From: Limnephilus marmoratus
Lineage: Eukaryota > Arthropoda > Insecta > Trichoptera > Limnephilidae
DNA length: 64,000 nucleotides
NCBI GenBank assembly: GCA_917880885.1
Contig: OU862931.1
Coordinates: 14,333,337 to 14,397,336, forward strand
Reading direction: 5' to 3'
The translations under genes were made by a program, and so were the position numbers. Shown one piece after another: positions 11,348 through 22,171 of this stretch; within the stretch, counting starts at the first letter, position 1, and every line of letters begins with the position of its first letter. The notes under the pieces were generated by a model, which was not told the origin of the DNA, searched no databases, and saw only the letters and a program-made list of their open reading frames with translations.

Positions 11348-11968
11348 CTATGTTTTCTTTTTTAAGCCCAATATATTAAATAATCTTTCTGAAATGAACG
11401 AAATCTCGCTTCCCGTATCGATTAACATCCTAGCACTATGTTTACGTCCTGAATTATCAAGGAATTCTGCTATCGCGGTAGGCAATATAGAACGCTTACT
11501 CAATCCAAACACTACGTTGCATATTACTGGGTTATCACTTTCAGTATCACGGTTGTTTGGCGAAGGAGATCTTTCATCAGTATGTAGTAGAGTATTGTGC
11601 GTTCGGTTGCACCGTTTGCATCGAAACTTTGAACGGCAATTTTTAATAAGGTGCGAATTTAAACAGTTGAAACATAACCGTTCCCTTTTAACGAAGTCCC
11701 TTCTACTGACCATATTCAACGACAGAAACTCTTGGCACTTTGTAATATGATGCGAAGCTCCACATTTTCGGCAACTGATTTTATTACTATTCTCGTTGGA
11801 TACAAATAGCACCCTTTTTACTCTTTTATCTTTAATATCCGATAACATATTTATACGGTTTTGAGTTGCTAAAAATTCTATTAATTTTCCAGTATCCGGT
11901 ATTTCATCTTTTTTAACAAGAGATTCAAAAGACCGACGCGTTTTTAAATCTATTTTTTGCAGAACCAT
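11348..11968 (-). pseudogene. gag: BEL gag C-terminus with zinc knuckles and protease start
   Basis: 206 codons. Three zinc-knuckle-like motifs lie in a row (CRKCGASHHITKC, CFNCLNSHLIKNC and CKRCNRTHNTLLH, about residues 66-130), as in BEL gag proteins; they bind RNA. Near residues 180-200, RMLIDTGSEISFIS carries the DTG active site of the retroviral-type aspartic protease. It is in the same frame as 11999-12718, separated only by one TGA codon, so the two were one ORF. Small frameshifts around 11330-11350 separate it from the downstream linker. Confidence 0.88.
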
Positions 11969-11998
11969 ATGACAAACGAATTCTTCAAATAATTTTCC

Positions 11999-12718
11999 TC
12001 AGTTTAAATCGCGAAGCCCCGAGAGATTTTCACGCAAGACATTCAAAATCTCTTCATTATTAGCAAAATTACAATTTAAAATCGAGTTGGCATAATATAT
12101 AAATAATGCTCTAGATTCAGAATAATGGTTCCACAATGTTTCCCACGCTAATTCATAATTTTCTTGAATCAGTGGAATAGTCTTTACCAATGACAAAGCT
12201 GTTCCCTTCAAAGAGGTCAATAAATAATGAAATTTTTCAATGTCACTCAGAGAACTGTTCTCATGCACAATACTTCTGAATATATTAAAAAAGGGTGGCC
12301 AATCTTTAATATGTCCACTAAACGAAGGAATTTTTATTTCTGGAGCTAGTAAGTTGCGACCGGGCGGCCCAGAGCGTTGTACTTCTCCGCCTGACACGTC
12401 ATGACGATTATTCTGACTCGCTTCTAAGGCATCACGTGCCGATGTAACTTCAAAGAACAATTCCTCAAATACACGCGAAACCTCCAATATATCATTTGTC
12501 GACTCAAACTCGGGAAGTGAAACCAGATCTGACAGCTCACATTGAATACTTTGAAATTCGTCATATGTGGACTCTAATTTATCCATTCGGGCTCTGAATT
12601 GACATAGCTTAGTCTTTTTATCCAAATCTTTTACAAGATCATAAGCCGCCTGTATTCGGCCGAAGAGCCTCTGGCGCTTTAATTTTAACGAACCAATTTT
12701 GGTTGCAACTTTATCCAT
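11999..12718 (-). pseudogene. gag: BEL gag N-terminal half (DUF1759-like)
   Basis: 239 codons from an ATG that lies about 230 bases inside the 5' LTR, a fitting place for a gag start. The first 100 residues are rich in K, L and E and probably coiled-coil. Residues about 125-239 (EIKIPSFSGHIKDWPPFFNIF, ending in LSGLRDLN) match the DUF1759 capsid-like region of BEL/Pao gag. The TGA stop after RDLN is a single nonsense change, since the frame continues unchanged into 11968. The protein would form the particle shell. Confidence 0.9.
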
Positions 12719-12929
12719 TTTGAAATGTATTAAATACGTAAATTAACAATTATAATAGTAGGTATCTACTTGTAACAAATAAAGTATTCTATTTGCCCCA
12801 ATATTATCTACCTACCAGCTGAACTGATAAGCCGTATCTACCGAAACTACCTACTATTGATAATCGTCTTGTAATGAAACTAGTTTGAGTACAATTTCTA
12901 ATCATGTAAATTAACTAATCTGTAAAGAA

Positions 12930-12951
12930 TGTACATCCGCCGAAGGACCAA
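12930..12951 (-). other. BEL primer-binding site
   Basis: Directly after the 5' LTR the minus strand reads TTGGTCCTTCGGCGG. The TGG start, one base from the LTR end, is what a tRNA 3' CCA would pair with. The tRNA identity was not determined. Confidence 0.6.
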
Positions 12952-13348
12952 TGTTTCTACAGCTGATTGGAAGCCTGTTACTTTCTTCCGCGGAGTTCGG
13001 AATCTCCACCTATCACTGTTGGAATGGAAAAAGGGATGAAGGGGAAAAAATGGGATGTCCACCGAAAACAAGATGAAATCCTACCTTGCTGATGACGTCC
13101 TGGGTCCCACACTTCATGCACTCAAGATAACTCGCGGTTGAAAGCATGTATTTTGCGCGGATCCGGGTTTTGACTATAAGCGACGAGACCAAAGTATTTG
13201 GGCTGCCAGTACCGCGCGGTGTTGAAATTGTACTGATTTCACGGTTAGGAGTCAATCTTGAACCGGTGACAATAGCAAGATGGATGTAACAGGATAGGTA
13301 GGTAAGACGGGAGGGATACATGGGAGTAGGTATAGATTTGCCCGAACA
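12952..13348 (-). repeat. BEL element 5' LTR
   Basis: 397 bp with TG...CA ends, nearly identical to 6064-6460. TCCGT follows at 13349-13353 and completes the target duplication. Open frames shared by both LTRs (for example 13013-13321) are by-products of LTR sequence. Confidence 0.95.
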
Positions 13349-13353
13349 TCCGT

Positions 13354-14161
13354 GATAGATATTTGCTCCAACTTTTGACTAAAAAAAATATTATTAAGTT
13401 GGGTCAAGTAATTTGGCCTCAAATCTAAAATTTAGGTTTAGTATAAAAAAGGCCAAGCAGCCATTCCTCTTAACCAATCCTCTAAAAGAGAACTGTTGGT
13501 AGGTTGTGGATTCTTAGGTACGTACGTGGTTTTAACACACAAAGCCAAAAGGATCTCATTTCAATTGAATCCAGTGTACATTTGTTAGATTCGTGTCTTA
13601 CTACCACCACTCATGAGAGTTGGTACGAGAATTCCATTGTATCTTCTAACTTTGTTTCCTTTGACCAAACATTTGTATTTCAAGGAGACGACTCGAATTA
13701 TTCACGGTGCAAGGGCAAGGGATTGAGTTTATATTCTTAGGAAGTAAGCTTGTTCAAGAGAGACAGGAAGCACGAAAATAACATTACAAAAGGTACATTG
13801 TAATGGAGAACTAAATACAGTAGTTTCTAACAAGAAGTTGTCAAATAAAGGTAGACTTGCAATCCAAAAAATGTAGTTCTGATACTGTAGAAGTCCCAGA
13901 GAAAGGTCATAAGTGATGTAATCTTTCTAGTGTCTTTTTCATTTTCAGACAATACGCCGGAGAAGGAAGAGGACGATCGCCGACGACGTATGTAAGGGCA
14001 CTCTGTGGAACAACTATTAACGATTGTTTATGTACACAGAAAATCCGAAGTAAAGACACAGGAATATGCACCTACGCAATAATTACAATCAAGGAGATCA
14101 AAAACCAAATTTCAAGCTAATAAATAAAAATTAAAATACGAGTAGATAACATTTTTGTAGT
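13354..14161. other. Spacer without recognisable feature
   Basis: Before the BEL insertion it was continuous with the sequence left of 6059. A 78-codon frame at 13504-13740 has no recognised domain. Confidence 0.4.
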
Positions 14162-14414
14162 GTCTAGGTCATAGATTCCCAACCTTTTTTTGCCCACCGC
14201 CCCCTTTGAGAATTTATTTTTTCCTAACGCCCCCCAACAACTCGTAAATCTGAAACGGCAATTATCACGATTATATTTACCACAACGGGGGGGGGGGAGG
14301 GTGGCGCAATGGGATGGGATGAAGCAAGATGGGATTTTTTATTGTGCATTTTATTTAGTTATAACATAGTTATTCATTTTATTTAGTTATAAAATGTTTA
14401 CTCTTATGTCTAAT

Positions 14415-15430
14415 CAGCGGCATAGCGTGGGTTTCGGCCGCCCGGGGCGGAGGAAAATTTGGAATGGAATTTTACATTCTGAAAATTGGTTTAATCCTTC
14501 GAATAATAAGAAAAAAATATCTATAAACTTTTGCCTGTCAATGTTTTCGCACAAAATTTCCGGTTCTTCCCATGCATTTTAAATGTTCCTTATATTGTTT
14601 TTTTACCCTTTTGGAAAAAACAAAATTGTTCTAAAATCTAGATAAAGTACTTTTTCCGACGTGCTAATTAGAACATTATTGATTCTAAATATTAAAATTT
14701 TGATATTGAATATGTGAATTGGCTCAAAAATACACGCCTGCGAATATTCGAATTAAAGTATCTAAAATAGAATAAACTTAAAATTTTAAATACAGATTCC
14801 CTTTCTTAAAAAAATTGTAATAAAACTGTATCTTAACTTTTTATTGGAATCACAAATTTATTTTAAAATTAAATGTGTGGGCATAATTTCACATTTTTAT
14901 TTTAAAATTAAATGTGTGGGACAATTTGCGTCTCCTATGATTAGACGGGTTAAATTAAATCTGTATTTGGCGAATTAAAACTACACTCAGAATAAGAAAA
15001 TGGTTTCTCTTTGATTCTGGCAGCACATAAATAGTCTGCAACTAGAATTTTATAACTGCACTTCGAATAAAATAATTGTCTGTTTCGAAATGTATCAGCA
15101 GATGAATACACAACTGAAATTCATTCGTTAATACATTCTGAACATAATATTGGTTTTAATTTTAAGAGTGAATCTGTTTGCGAGTTATCAGCTTTAATTA
15201 GAATTACTCTCGTGCGGTTTTCCTACGATTTGCGAAATTTGCAGCTTAAAAAAATATAATTATAAATATTTTTAATAAATTATAAAAAAAAGAGTTGGAT
15301 TCATAAACTCAAGTATCATAGAACATTTTCAAATAATGATTTGAAATGGTTTAAATTTTTCCAAGATAATATTGTGAAAATTATTAATTATTTATTGTGA
15401 AAATTTGCCACTCCCCACGCCACGCCACTG
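14415..15430. mobile_element. Second hAT element nested in the first, 1.0 kb
   Basis: The left end CAGCGGCATAGCGTGGG and the right end (reverse complement CAGTGGCGTGGCGTGGG) form imperfect inverted repeats of hAT type. The 8-bp duplication TGTCTAAT is perfect (14407-14414, 15431-15438). The interior is AT-rich and has no transposase. A 40-bp block containing TTTTAAAATTAAATGTGTGG is duplicated at 14857-14925. Confidence 0.9.
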
Positions 15431-15491
15431 TGTCTAATATATTATTTTCTAAAACTACTTACTATAATATTATTTCCTACCTATTTAAGTA

Positions 15492-15603
15492 CTAAAATTT
15501 GGACTTTACAACATTAAGACATAATCCACGAAAAACTGCAAGACTTTTAGTTTCCTTAACATTTACCGGGAGTTCATTGGACATTTTAAAACATTTATGA
15601 TAA
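15492..15603 (-). pseudogene. LINE reverse transcriptase C-terminal scrap
   Basis: The minus strand reads KCFKMSNELPVNVKETKSLAVF and ends in NVVKSKF then a stop. This resembles the very C-terminus of LINE ORF2 proteins (a phenylalanine-rich stretch, NxLP, then a basic end). It may belong to the same element as the endonuclease at 16270-17060, with everything between lost. Confidence 0.5.
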
Positions 15604-15604
15604 A

Positions 15605-15800
15605 TGTTGTTTTGTGTTCCCGTTTGTGTTTCTCCCTGCATGTCCTTTCCCTTACGTCTCCGTATCCCTTCCCCTCCCGCGTTCCCCGTCCATCTTCGCC
15701 GCCTTCCCTCTCCCTTCTCCCACTCCCCAGTCCCGCCAACCACCCTCCCGCGTTCCATATATTCAGTCCCAGTACATTCAGTTTTCAAACAACTCGCGTG
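15605..15800 (+). repeat. Pyrimidine-rich tract inside the hAT
   Basis: The plus strand is almost pure C/T over long stretches and more GC-rich than its surroundings. The overlapping frames in it are low-complexity products. It ends at CAACTCGCGTGCCAGCTGTTA, partly matching CAGCTCGCGTGCCACCTATTA at 53.85 kb. Confidence 0.5.
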
Positions 15801-16269
15801 CCAGCTGTTACAATGTTTTTATTCAAATTTTAATTTTTTTATAAATTACAAATATTCATTTTAATAAGAACAATCAATCAAAACTGGTACCTAACATAGA
15901 TACCTATTTAAAATATCTGAAATTTAAAAAATGCATAGACAATTCTTTTGTTACAAAAAAACAGCTGCCTGCTAAATTCAATTTCATCAAACGTGCGAAC
16001 GGTTAGTATATTTATTATTTATGGTGCGAACTGTCAAACGCGCGAACTGAACATGACTGGTTTATTCAGGTTTATTTATGTGTCAAACGTGCAAAGTTAA
16101 GATAGTCGTTAAGTTTTCTTAAATTATTCAATTTTCTTAATCTTTCTTTCCGTGAGAACCTTCTACAAAGTATAAGAAATCTTTTTAAAAAGAAAATGAA
16201 ATAGGTAAAGTCGTTGTGTTATGGCGTGACCAAGGGAAACAGGGATTCATTTTTATATATATATGTAGA

Positions 16270-17060
16270 TTAGTTATAGGCATTAGTTCATTTACTACTG
16301 TTTTCAGATGTCTTACTAGTTCATCGGCTTTTCCGTCTAAATTTCCTTGTTTATCGCAGATCCGCTTTTTGTTTTGTAATGCATAATTACATAATTTATC
16401 CTTATTTTAGTTCTTTTAATTCCTGTTCGTTATACTTCCTATTCCCTGAGGTTTTGGACTATTAAAGTGATCAGATATTTTGAGTTCTTATGCAGCATTA
16501 ACTTCGGCATAAAATACATTTGAAATTACCAAATCAATCATGGTTTCAGAGTTTATTCATATTCTTGTATATTTTTTGACAAGTCGCTTCCAACCTAGGC
16601 AATTTATGATGCTTTGTAATGTTGTGCTTTTTGTATTGGTTTTCATCATGTCAGTATTAAAATCTCCACAGATGATTTTATTATGTCTCTTCTATTTTTT
16701 ATTTGCTTACGGCACCATTCTTCAAAAAAATCTAAGAATGTTGTATCATTTTGATTTGGGGAATGATAAATAGCTGCATAGGCTCCCCACTTAAAATCCT
16801 TTTGAATTTCAATAGCCAGTATCCAGGTACTATTTTTATGTAGTACCACATTTATTGTGATTTTGTAAGAGATATTGTTTTGAATTAATCAATTAATATG
16901 ATAACTCTACCAGTACGCCTGCTAATATCTTATTGTCGAATAGCCTTGAAATGTTATTTCATTTTGGTTAATTTCTTCGATAATATAGGTTTCGCTCATC
17001 ATCATCATGTGCGGTGTGTAATATTTTAGTCTTGTCCTTGTCTTGTCTTCGACTTCTTCG
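16270..17060 (-). pseudogene. LINE endonuclease domain fragment
   Basis: The minus strand shows, in order, MSETYIIEEINQNEITFQGY, then LAIEIQKDFKWGAYAAIYHS (about 16820-16755), FLDFFEEWC, ICGDFNTDMM (16670-16640), SETMIDLVISN and an ISDH motif (about 16460). This is the complete motif order of a LINE endonuclease, including the catalytic GDFN and SDH sites. Frames change several times and stops are present. It lies inside the outer hAT, so it was either captured or inserted there. Confidence 0.75.
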
Positions 17061-17257
17061 ATATGTGCTAGTAAACTAGCTATGGGTTTCTCTGGGTCTC
17101 CTGCCGCCCCCCTGAAAGTCTGAAACGCCCCCCAATTTTCTCTTTGCCTTCTACCGCCCCCTGAGGGTCTGAAACGCCCCCCAAGGGGGCGTTATCGCCC
17201 ACGTTGGGAACCTATGGTCTAGGTAATCAAGTAGTTTCAGCATTCTTCAATATATGT

Positions 17258-17577
17258 TGTTAGTGTTGTGGATTTGCACCGGGGATGGTGCAAGGTTTTC
17301 ATGGTCGAGGGCTTCCACAGATGTTATGTTAGTAGTGATCAATAAAGAGAGTTCGGTTCTTCTTACTAGAGTTTTAATGTACAAGCAAGTGCCTAGCATA
17401 CAATGTAGTATCAAGTGAAGATTTCGAGTGAAGAGACACAATGGACAAAGTAAATCCCTTATATAGTCATACATACATGCTGTCTCTTTCATGCATACGA
17501 TCTTTCATGTTATCGTATATACAACAATTACCACAGTTAGTATAGTTAGTAATACGATGTTTTGCTATATCCCGACA
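17258..17577 (-). mobile_element. LTR-like segment, possible solo LTR
   Basis: On the minus strand it starts TGTCGGGATATAGCAAAAC and ends CCACAACACTAACA. It has TATATAAGGG near 17460 at a promoter-like position. The TGT...ACA ends and TATA box suggest an LTR of Copia type. No matching target duplication was found. The sequence to the right of 17577 is also shared with 21.75-21.85 kb, which argues that the repeat is longer than this LTR model. Confidence 0.4.
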
Positions 17578-18070
17578 GATGGCAGTTAAGAATGATTTTA
17601 GAAGAGTGAAGCGGTTTGCGGCCAGTACCTACGTAACTTCAATAGGTTTCCAACCACTCGGTTCCCTAATGTAATCTACAGCCGTCAGTAAAATGTACAG
17701 GCGCCGGAAGGAGAGGAGAAAGATCTGGAAGTTTTGCGATGAGAAGATTCAGTTGGTTCCCGGGAGTGTCGTGACGAACAGCTGTGCAGCGAGCCGTTGT
17801 AAAGGTCGAAACTTCAATACACGTGAGAGATGTATAATTAATTATCAACACGATATACTTTAATATTTAGAATTTGTAGTTTAGGATTCCCTTCATAAAT
17901 ATGTTTAGATATTCTTCACAGGCGCCCACTCAGGGTTTCCTAATCTATTTTCATCGTTCTTGTTTTAGCCAAACCACGTGTTCTTGATAACTTCGCATCC
18001 ATTTAATTGAATACGCAACGTATTCAACCACCCCTGTTGATTGTTAATAATATAAAATAATATGTATATG
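17578..18070. other. Spacer, partly a dispersed repeat
   Basis: The first 30 bases continue the repeat shared with 21.8 kb. The rest shows no gene. A moderately GC-rich stretch (17690-17810) is unassigned. Confidence 0.35.
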
Positions 18071-19316
18071 TTCATGTCCTATACACTGACTTCTCCAAAG
18101 CCTTCGACAAAGTTAATCAGCGTATCCTCATGGCCAAACTTTATGCTATAGGCATTAGAAACCCTATGTTATCATTCTTTCACTCTTACTTGACGGAGAG
18201 AAAACAAAGGGTTAAAATAAATAACTTTGAATCCTTCAACATTGATGTAACTTCCGGCGTTCCCCAAGGAGCCCATTTGGCCCCGCTTCTTTTTAACCTT
18301 TTTATTAATGATATCACTAAAGTTTTTTCTCACACACGTTTCTGGCTATTTGCTGATGATAATAAGATTCTTAAGATTATTAAATCCCACCTTGACTGTT
18401 TACTATTTCAACTTGATATTGATTCATTTAACGATTGGTGCAAAATTAACTGCATGGATCTTAATGTTGATAAATGCAAAATTTTGTCCTTTTATAGAAC
18501 CAAAAAACCTATTTAGTTTGATTATAAACTAAATAGTGTTGTCTATCTACTGTCACATCTATCAAGGACCTTATGGTCACTCTAGACTGCAAACTTTCTT
18601 TCCGTGATCACATTAATAATATCGTAAATAACTCACTTAAACTACTCGGCTTCATTCATAGAATTACCTCTGACTTCAAACATATAAGTACACTTAAAAC
18701 TCTTTACTGTTCGCTGGTTCGCCCTCACCTTGAATATGCTAGTGTCATTTGGTCTCCTTTATATGCCATCCACATTTGTCATATCGAATCCGTACAACAT
18801 CGTTTCCTAAGAGGAATTGCTTGGAGGTTGGGTCTTGAAAGAGGCAAGTACTCATATGACGATATTGAACACATTTTAAACATGTCTTCTTTAGAAAAAC
18901 GTAGAAAGGACTCTGATCTAATTTGCATATTTAACATTATCAACAGTATTACTGATACACCTGCGTTGTTACAACTCATCCAGTTTAACATCCCTTCCGG
19001 TAGACTTCGAAATAATGAATTTCTGTTCCTCAATCAATATTCTACTAATTATGGATACCATTCTTCCTTATCCAGAATGTCGAGACTTGTCAACGCAAGT
19101 CAAAGCATTGATTTTTTGGTGTAAAACTAAATGACTTTCGCCAGTCGATACGCAATATTTAAATGCTTCTTCATGCTTTGACTTGTAGTGTCTCTATATG
19201 TACTTTTTATATTTTGTATTGTCATTGCTCTTAATTTATATGTGATCTCCCTTCACTGTCATCTCTGTTTTTTAATTCATGTTATTATGTTTTTAATGGA
19301 CTGTTGTCCGTAAATT
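18070..19316 (+). pseudogene. Jockey-like LINE, reverse transcriptase C-terminal half
   Basis: Coding starts abruptly at YTDFSKAFDKVNQ, the first catalytic motif of the reverse transcriptase. It continues through SGVPQGAHLAPLLFNLFIND and the FADD active site (18350), then LNVDKCKI. After a TAG at 18514 and a frameshift near 18560 come LDCKLSFRDHI, LKTLYCSLVRPHLEYAS, IESVQHRFLR and SSLEKRRKDSD, the thumb and tail of the protein, ending at 19124. The 3' UTR carries a hairpin (ATGGAC / GTCCGT, 19296-19311) just before the A-rich tail. The 5' end is truncated, as is usual for LINE copies. The tail has grown into the array at 19317. Confidence 0.93.
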
Positions 19317-20366
19317 AATAAATAAAATAAATAAAATAAATAAAATAAATAAAATAAATAAAATAAATAAAATAAATAAAATAAATAAAATAAATAAAAT
19401 AAATAAAATAAATAAAATAAATAAAATAAATAAAATAAATAAAATAAATAAAATAAATAAAATAAATAAAATCAATAAAATAAATAAAATAAATAAAATA
19501 AATAAAATAAATAAAATAAATAAAATAAATAAAATAAATAAAATAAATAAAATAAATAAAATAAATAAAATAAATAAAATAAATAAAATAAATAAAATAA
19601 ATAAAATAAATAAAATAAATAAAATAAATAAAATAAATAAAATAAATAAAATAAATAAAATAAATAAAATAAATAAAATAAATAAAATAAATAAAACAAA
19701 TAAAACAAATAAAACAAATAAAACAAATAAAACAAATAAAATAAATAAAATAAATAAAATAAATTAAATAAATTAAATAAATTAAATAAATTAAATAAAT
19801 AAAATAAATAAAATAAATAAAATAAATAAAATAAATAAAATAAATAAAATAAATAAAATAAATAAAATAAATAAAATAAATTAAATAAATTAAATAAATT
19901 AAATAAATTAAATAAATTAAATAAATTAAATAAATTAAATAAATTAAATAAATTAAATAAATAAAATAAATAAAATAAATAAAATAAATAAAATAAATAA
20001 AATAAATAAAATAAATAAAATAAATACAATAAATAAAATAAATAAAAAAAATAAAATAAATAAAATAAATAAAAAAAATAAAATAAATAAAATAAATAAA
20101 ATAAATAAAATAAATAAAATAAACAAAATAAATAAAATAAATAAAATAAATAAAATAAATAAAATAAATAAAATAAATAAAATAAATAAAATAAATAAAA
20201 TAAATAAAATAAATAAAATAAATAAAATAAATAAAATAAATAAAATAAATAAAATAAATAAAATAAATAAAATAAATAAAATAAATAAAATAAATAAAAT
20301 AAATAAAATAAATAAAATAAATAAAATAAATAAAATAAATAAAATAAACAAAATAAATAAAATAAA
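19317..20366. repeat. 9-bp minisatellite, about 117 copies
   Basis: About 1.05 kb of the unit TAAATAAAA. Blocks of variants occur: ACAAATAAA at about 19696-19737 (five copies), and TAAATTAAA at about 19763-19799 and 19876-19958. Single changes are scattered around 20027, 20047, 20075 and 20123. Both strands read through in frame because 9 is a multiple of 3, giving false ORFs of YLF/ILF repeats. It starts at the tail of the LINE. Confidence 0.97.
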
Positions 20367-20569
20367 ATCACTATTTCAATTTTACGATGATTTCCTAATT
20401 TCAATAAAAGAGCATAATTTGTTATTTTACCTTGCCGGCTTTTATTTGTGGTCTACCTACTTGACATTCTCACACATCTGCATCATGCTAACACATAATA
20501 TGCACATTACTTTAAGAAAAGTAGAATTACAGATAAGGAGGCGATGGCTAATAAATTAAGCTTACTGAT

Positions 20570-20720
20570 AAGGTACGATTCATCGTTACAAGAGTACGAT
20601 CTACCGTCATTCTTGTCTTATATACGAACGGTTACGATGATTGCCGAAGGCATCGGAGATTAGAGAAACGGCAGCCGGCAGCGGCAGAATTACTTAGAGC
20701 TTGCTCAAGTTAAGGACGCA
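20570..20720. repeat. Dispersed repeat, copy A
   Basis: It shares TCTTATATACGAACGGTTACG, then GCATCGGAGATTAGAGAAACG and GCAGCCGGCAGCGGCAGAA with 21840-21975. The 21.9-kb copy has an extra CCATCAGTCTA before GCAGCC. TATATA and CAGTCT at suitable spacing would fit an LTR promoter, but no ends are seen. Confidence 0.6.
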
Positions 20721-21540
20721 CGGTCCAGTTGAAAATTCATTTCAACTTAATAAATCAACTAGTAATCACACGAACCTCAGACTTAATTGGATCTTAAGGA
20801 CTTACTGCGGCCCTTGTAGAAGTTTACTTTCGGGCTGGTTTACACTAGTTGGCACTACATTTATAGCGGATTGTGTAGTTTGCGGTATAATATTTTTCTT
20901 TAGCGGCGGGCGCGGGAATTAATCCTGTTCGGATATGCGTAATTCGGCAATACAAAGGTAATTAGACGAGAATCAATTGATGGCTGACAATGAGGTTCAT
21001 GATAGACACAGCAGACAACAGGATAGGAATTTGGTTAGGAATGTGCAACAATATTATCTCCCAAGTATAGCGGTGATCTAACAAACTTTTGTGATATTTT
21101 TATATGCTTCGATTTCATATGAAGATCAAGCTTAGCTTAGTTCGTTGTTTTATTAGAGTAGCTCAATACAATTTTTAAAGCAACTAACAAAAAATAAATC
21201 TCTCTGTAAATACATGGAAGGTGAATTTGTTTCCAGAAATATTCAGCTCGATTAATAGCAAATACAACATATCCGGACGGCTGCTTTTTGTTTATTTTTT
21301 CCCCTGCACCGCAAACATTCTGCGAGTTCAAAGTAGACATTTTCTATGTTGAATTAAATCAAAGGGTTCTCCGAATGGGGAGGAAAATTTGTTTAAAAAA
21401 AAACAAATTTAGTTCGGCCTAGAGAACTCAGAGTTAAGCGGGTACGGGGAACTTTTAGCTTTTGAACCATATTGTGGTTTGGAATTGCATGGCGGAATGA
21501 AGAGTTTTCCATTCAAAACAGTGCATTTTAAAAGTTTCAT
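20721..21540. other. Spacer without recognisable gene
   Basis: Short frames at 20701-20922 and 21137-21340 have no recognised family. No repeat structure was noted. Confidence 0.35.
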
Positions 21541-21748
21541 TGAGTGGCAATCCTTTCATCATAATATATTATAAATCTGGATGAACATTTTTATCATTAA
21601 AATATGAGAATATAAAAAAAACTTGTTTTAACCTATTTCAACATATTTTTTTTATATATTTTTTATTTAATTAAATAAAGACATTAGTAGCGAAACTCGA
21701 ACAAAAATCTGGAGACAGAAAAATCAGAAAAAGATATTGGCACCTCTC
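21541..21748 (-). mobile_element. tRNA-derived SINE, truncated in its head
   Basis: It is near-identical to 22172-22374 (shared ATCATAATATATTATAAATC, TATGAGAATATAAAAAAAAC, AATCTGGAGACAGAAAAATC). The copy breaks inside the tRNA-like head after GGCACCTCT, where the 21.75-kb dispersed repeat begins. Confidence 0.6.
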
Positions 21749-21990
21749 ATATCATCGTACATACAGCAATCACCACAGTTAGAATAGTTAATAATACGAT
21801 GTTTTGCTATATCCCAACTTATGACAGTTATGTTTGATATCAGAAGAGTACCATCTACTATCGTTCGTGTCTTATATACGAACGGTTACGATTATTGCCG
21901 AAAGCATCGGAGATTAGAGAAACGCCATCAGTCTAGCAGCCGGCAGCGGCAGAACTACTTAGAGCCCATTCAAGTAAGGATGCATAGCCC
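21749..21990. repeat. Dispersed repeat, copy B (also near 17.5 kb)
   Basis: The left half (CACCACAGTTAG, AATACGATGTTTTGCTATAT) matches 17520-17600. The right half (TATATACGAACGG, CGGAGATTAGAGAAACG) matches 20580-20700. This copy therefore links the two partial copies into one longer repeat. Confidence 0.65.
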
Positions 21991-22171
21991 ATTGGAGGAC
22001 CCACCACTTACCCGCCCTGGTATAGGTAACAGATGGTTACCCCTTCAAGGCTCTTGCAAGGACTCTAATTTTTTTGTAAAAAAGACTCTACATTTGATAA
22101 CGATACTAGACCTCCAATGTCCCTGCATACGTTGTTAGTAAGCAGTATGCAAGTGCTTAGCGGGAAAGTGG

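Larger units (their letters stand above)
6064..13348 (-). mobile_element. Pao/BEL LTR retrotransposon, near full length
   Basis: A complete element outline is visible on the minus strand: 5' LTR (12952-13348), primer-binding region, gag, protease, reverse transcriptase, RNase H, integrase, pol C-terminal domain, 3' UTR and 3' LTR (6064-6460). Both LTRs are 397 bp and differ at about four sites by eye. The 5-bp target duplication TCCGT (6059-6063 and 13349-13353) fixes both ends exactly. Gag carries DUF1759-like and CCHC motifs, and the YVDD and DUF5641-like parts are typical of the BEL/Pao superfamily. Coding regions have several stops and frameshifts, and about 0.9 kb of other DNA lies inside pol. 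Nothing shows that it is active. Confidence 0.95.
14170..17216. mobile_element. hAT-superfamily transposon, 3.05 kb, no transposase seen
   Basis: Ends are inverted: the left begins CATAGATTCCCAAC and the right, reverse-complemented, begins CATAGGTTCCCAAC. Both continue into C-rich subterminal sequence with CGCCCCC blocks. The 8-bp target duplication GTCTAGGT is perfect (14162-14169, 17217-17224), the hallmark of hAT. Subterminal repeats CCGCCCCCTGA...CTGAAACGCCCCCC occur twice at the right end. No transposase is readable. The interior holds another hAT and LINE pieces, so it is non-autonomous or degraded. Confidence 0.92.

Noticed and set aside
15597..15864. Three overlapping proline/serine-rich frames
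   Set aside because: They are translations of a pyrimidine-rich tract in three phases.
17258..17577. Calling a definite Copia solo LTR
   Set aside because: TATA box and TGT...ACA ends fit, but there is no target duplication and homology to 21.8 kb extends past the proposed end. Kept only as low confidence.
19472..20404. 310-codon minus-strand frame of YLF repeats, apparently membrane-like
   Set aside because: It is only the translation of the 9-bp TAAATAAAA array. Any frame stays open because the unit length is divisible by three.
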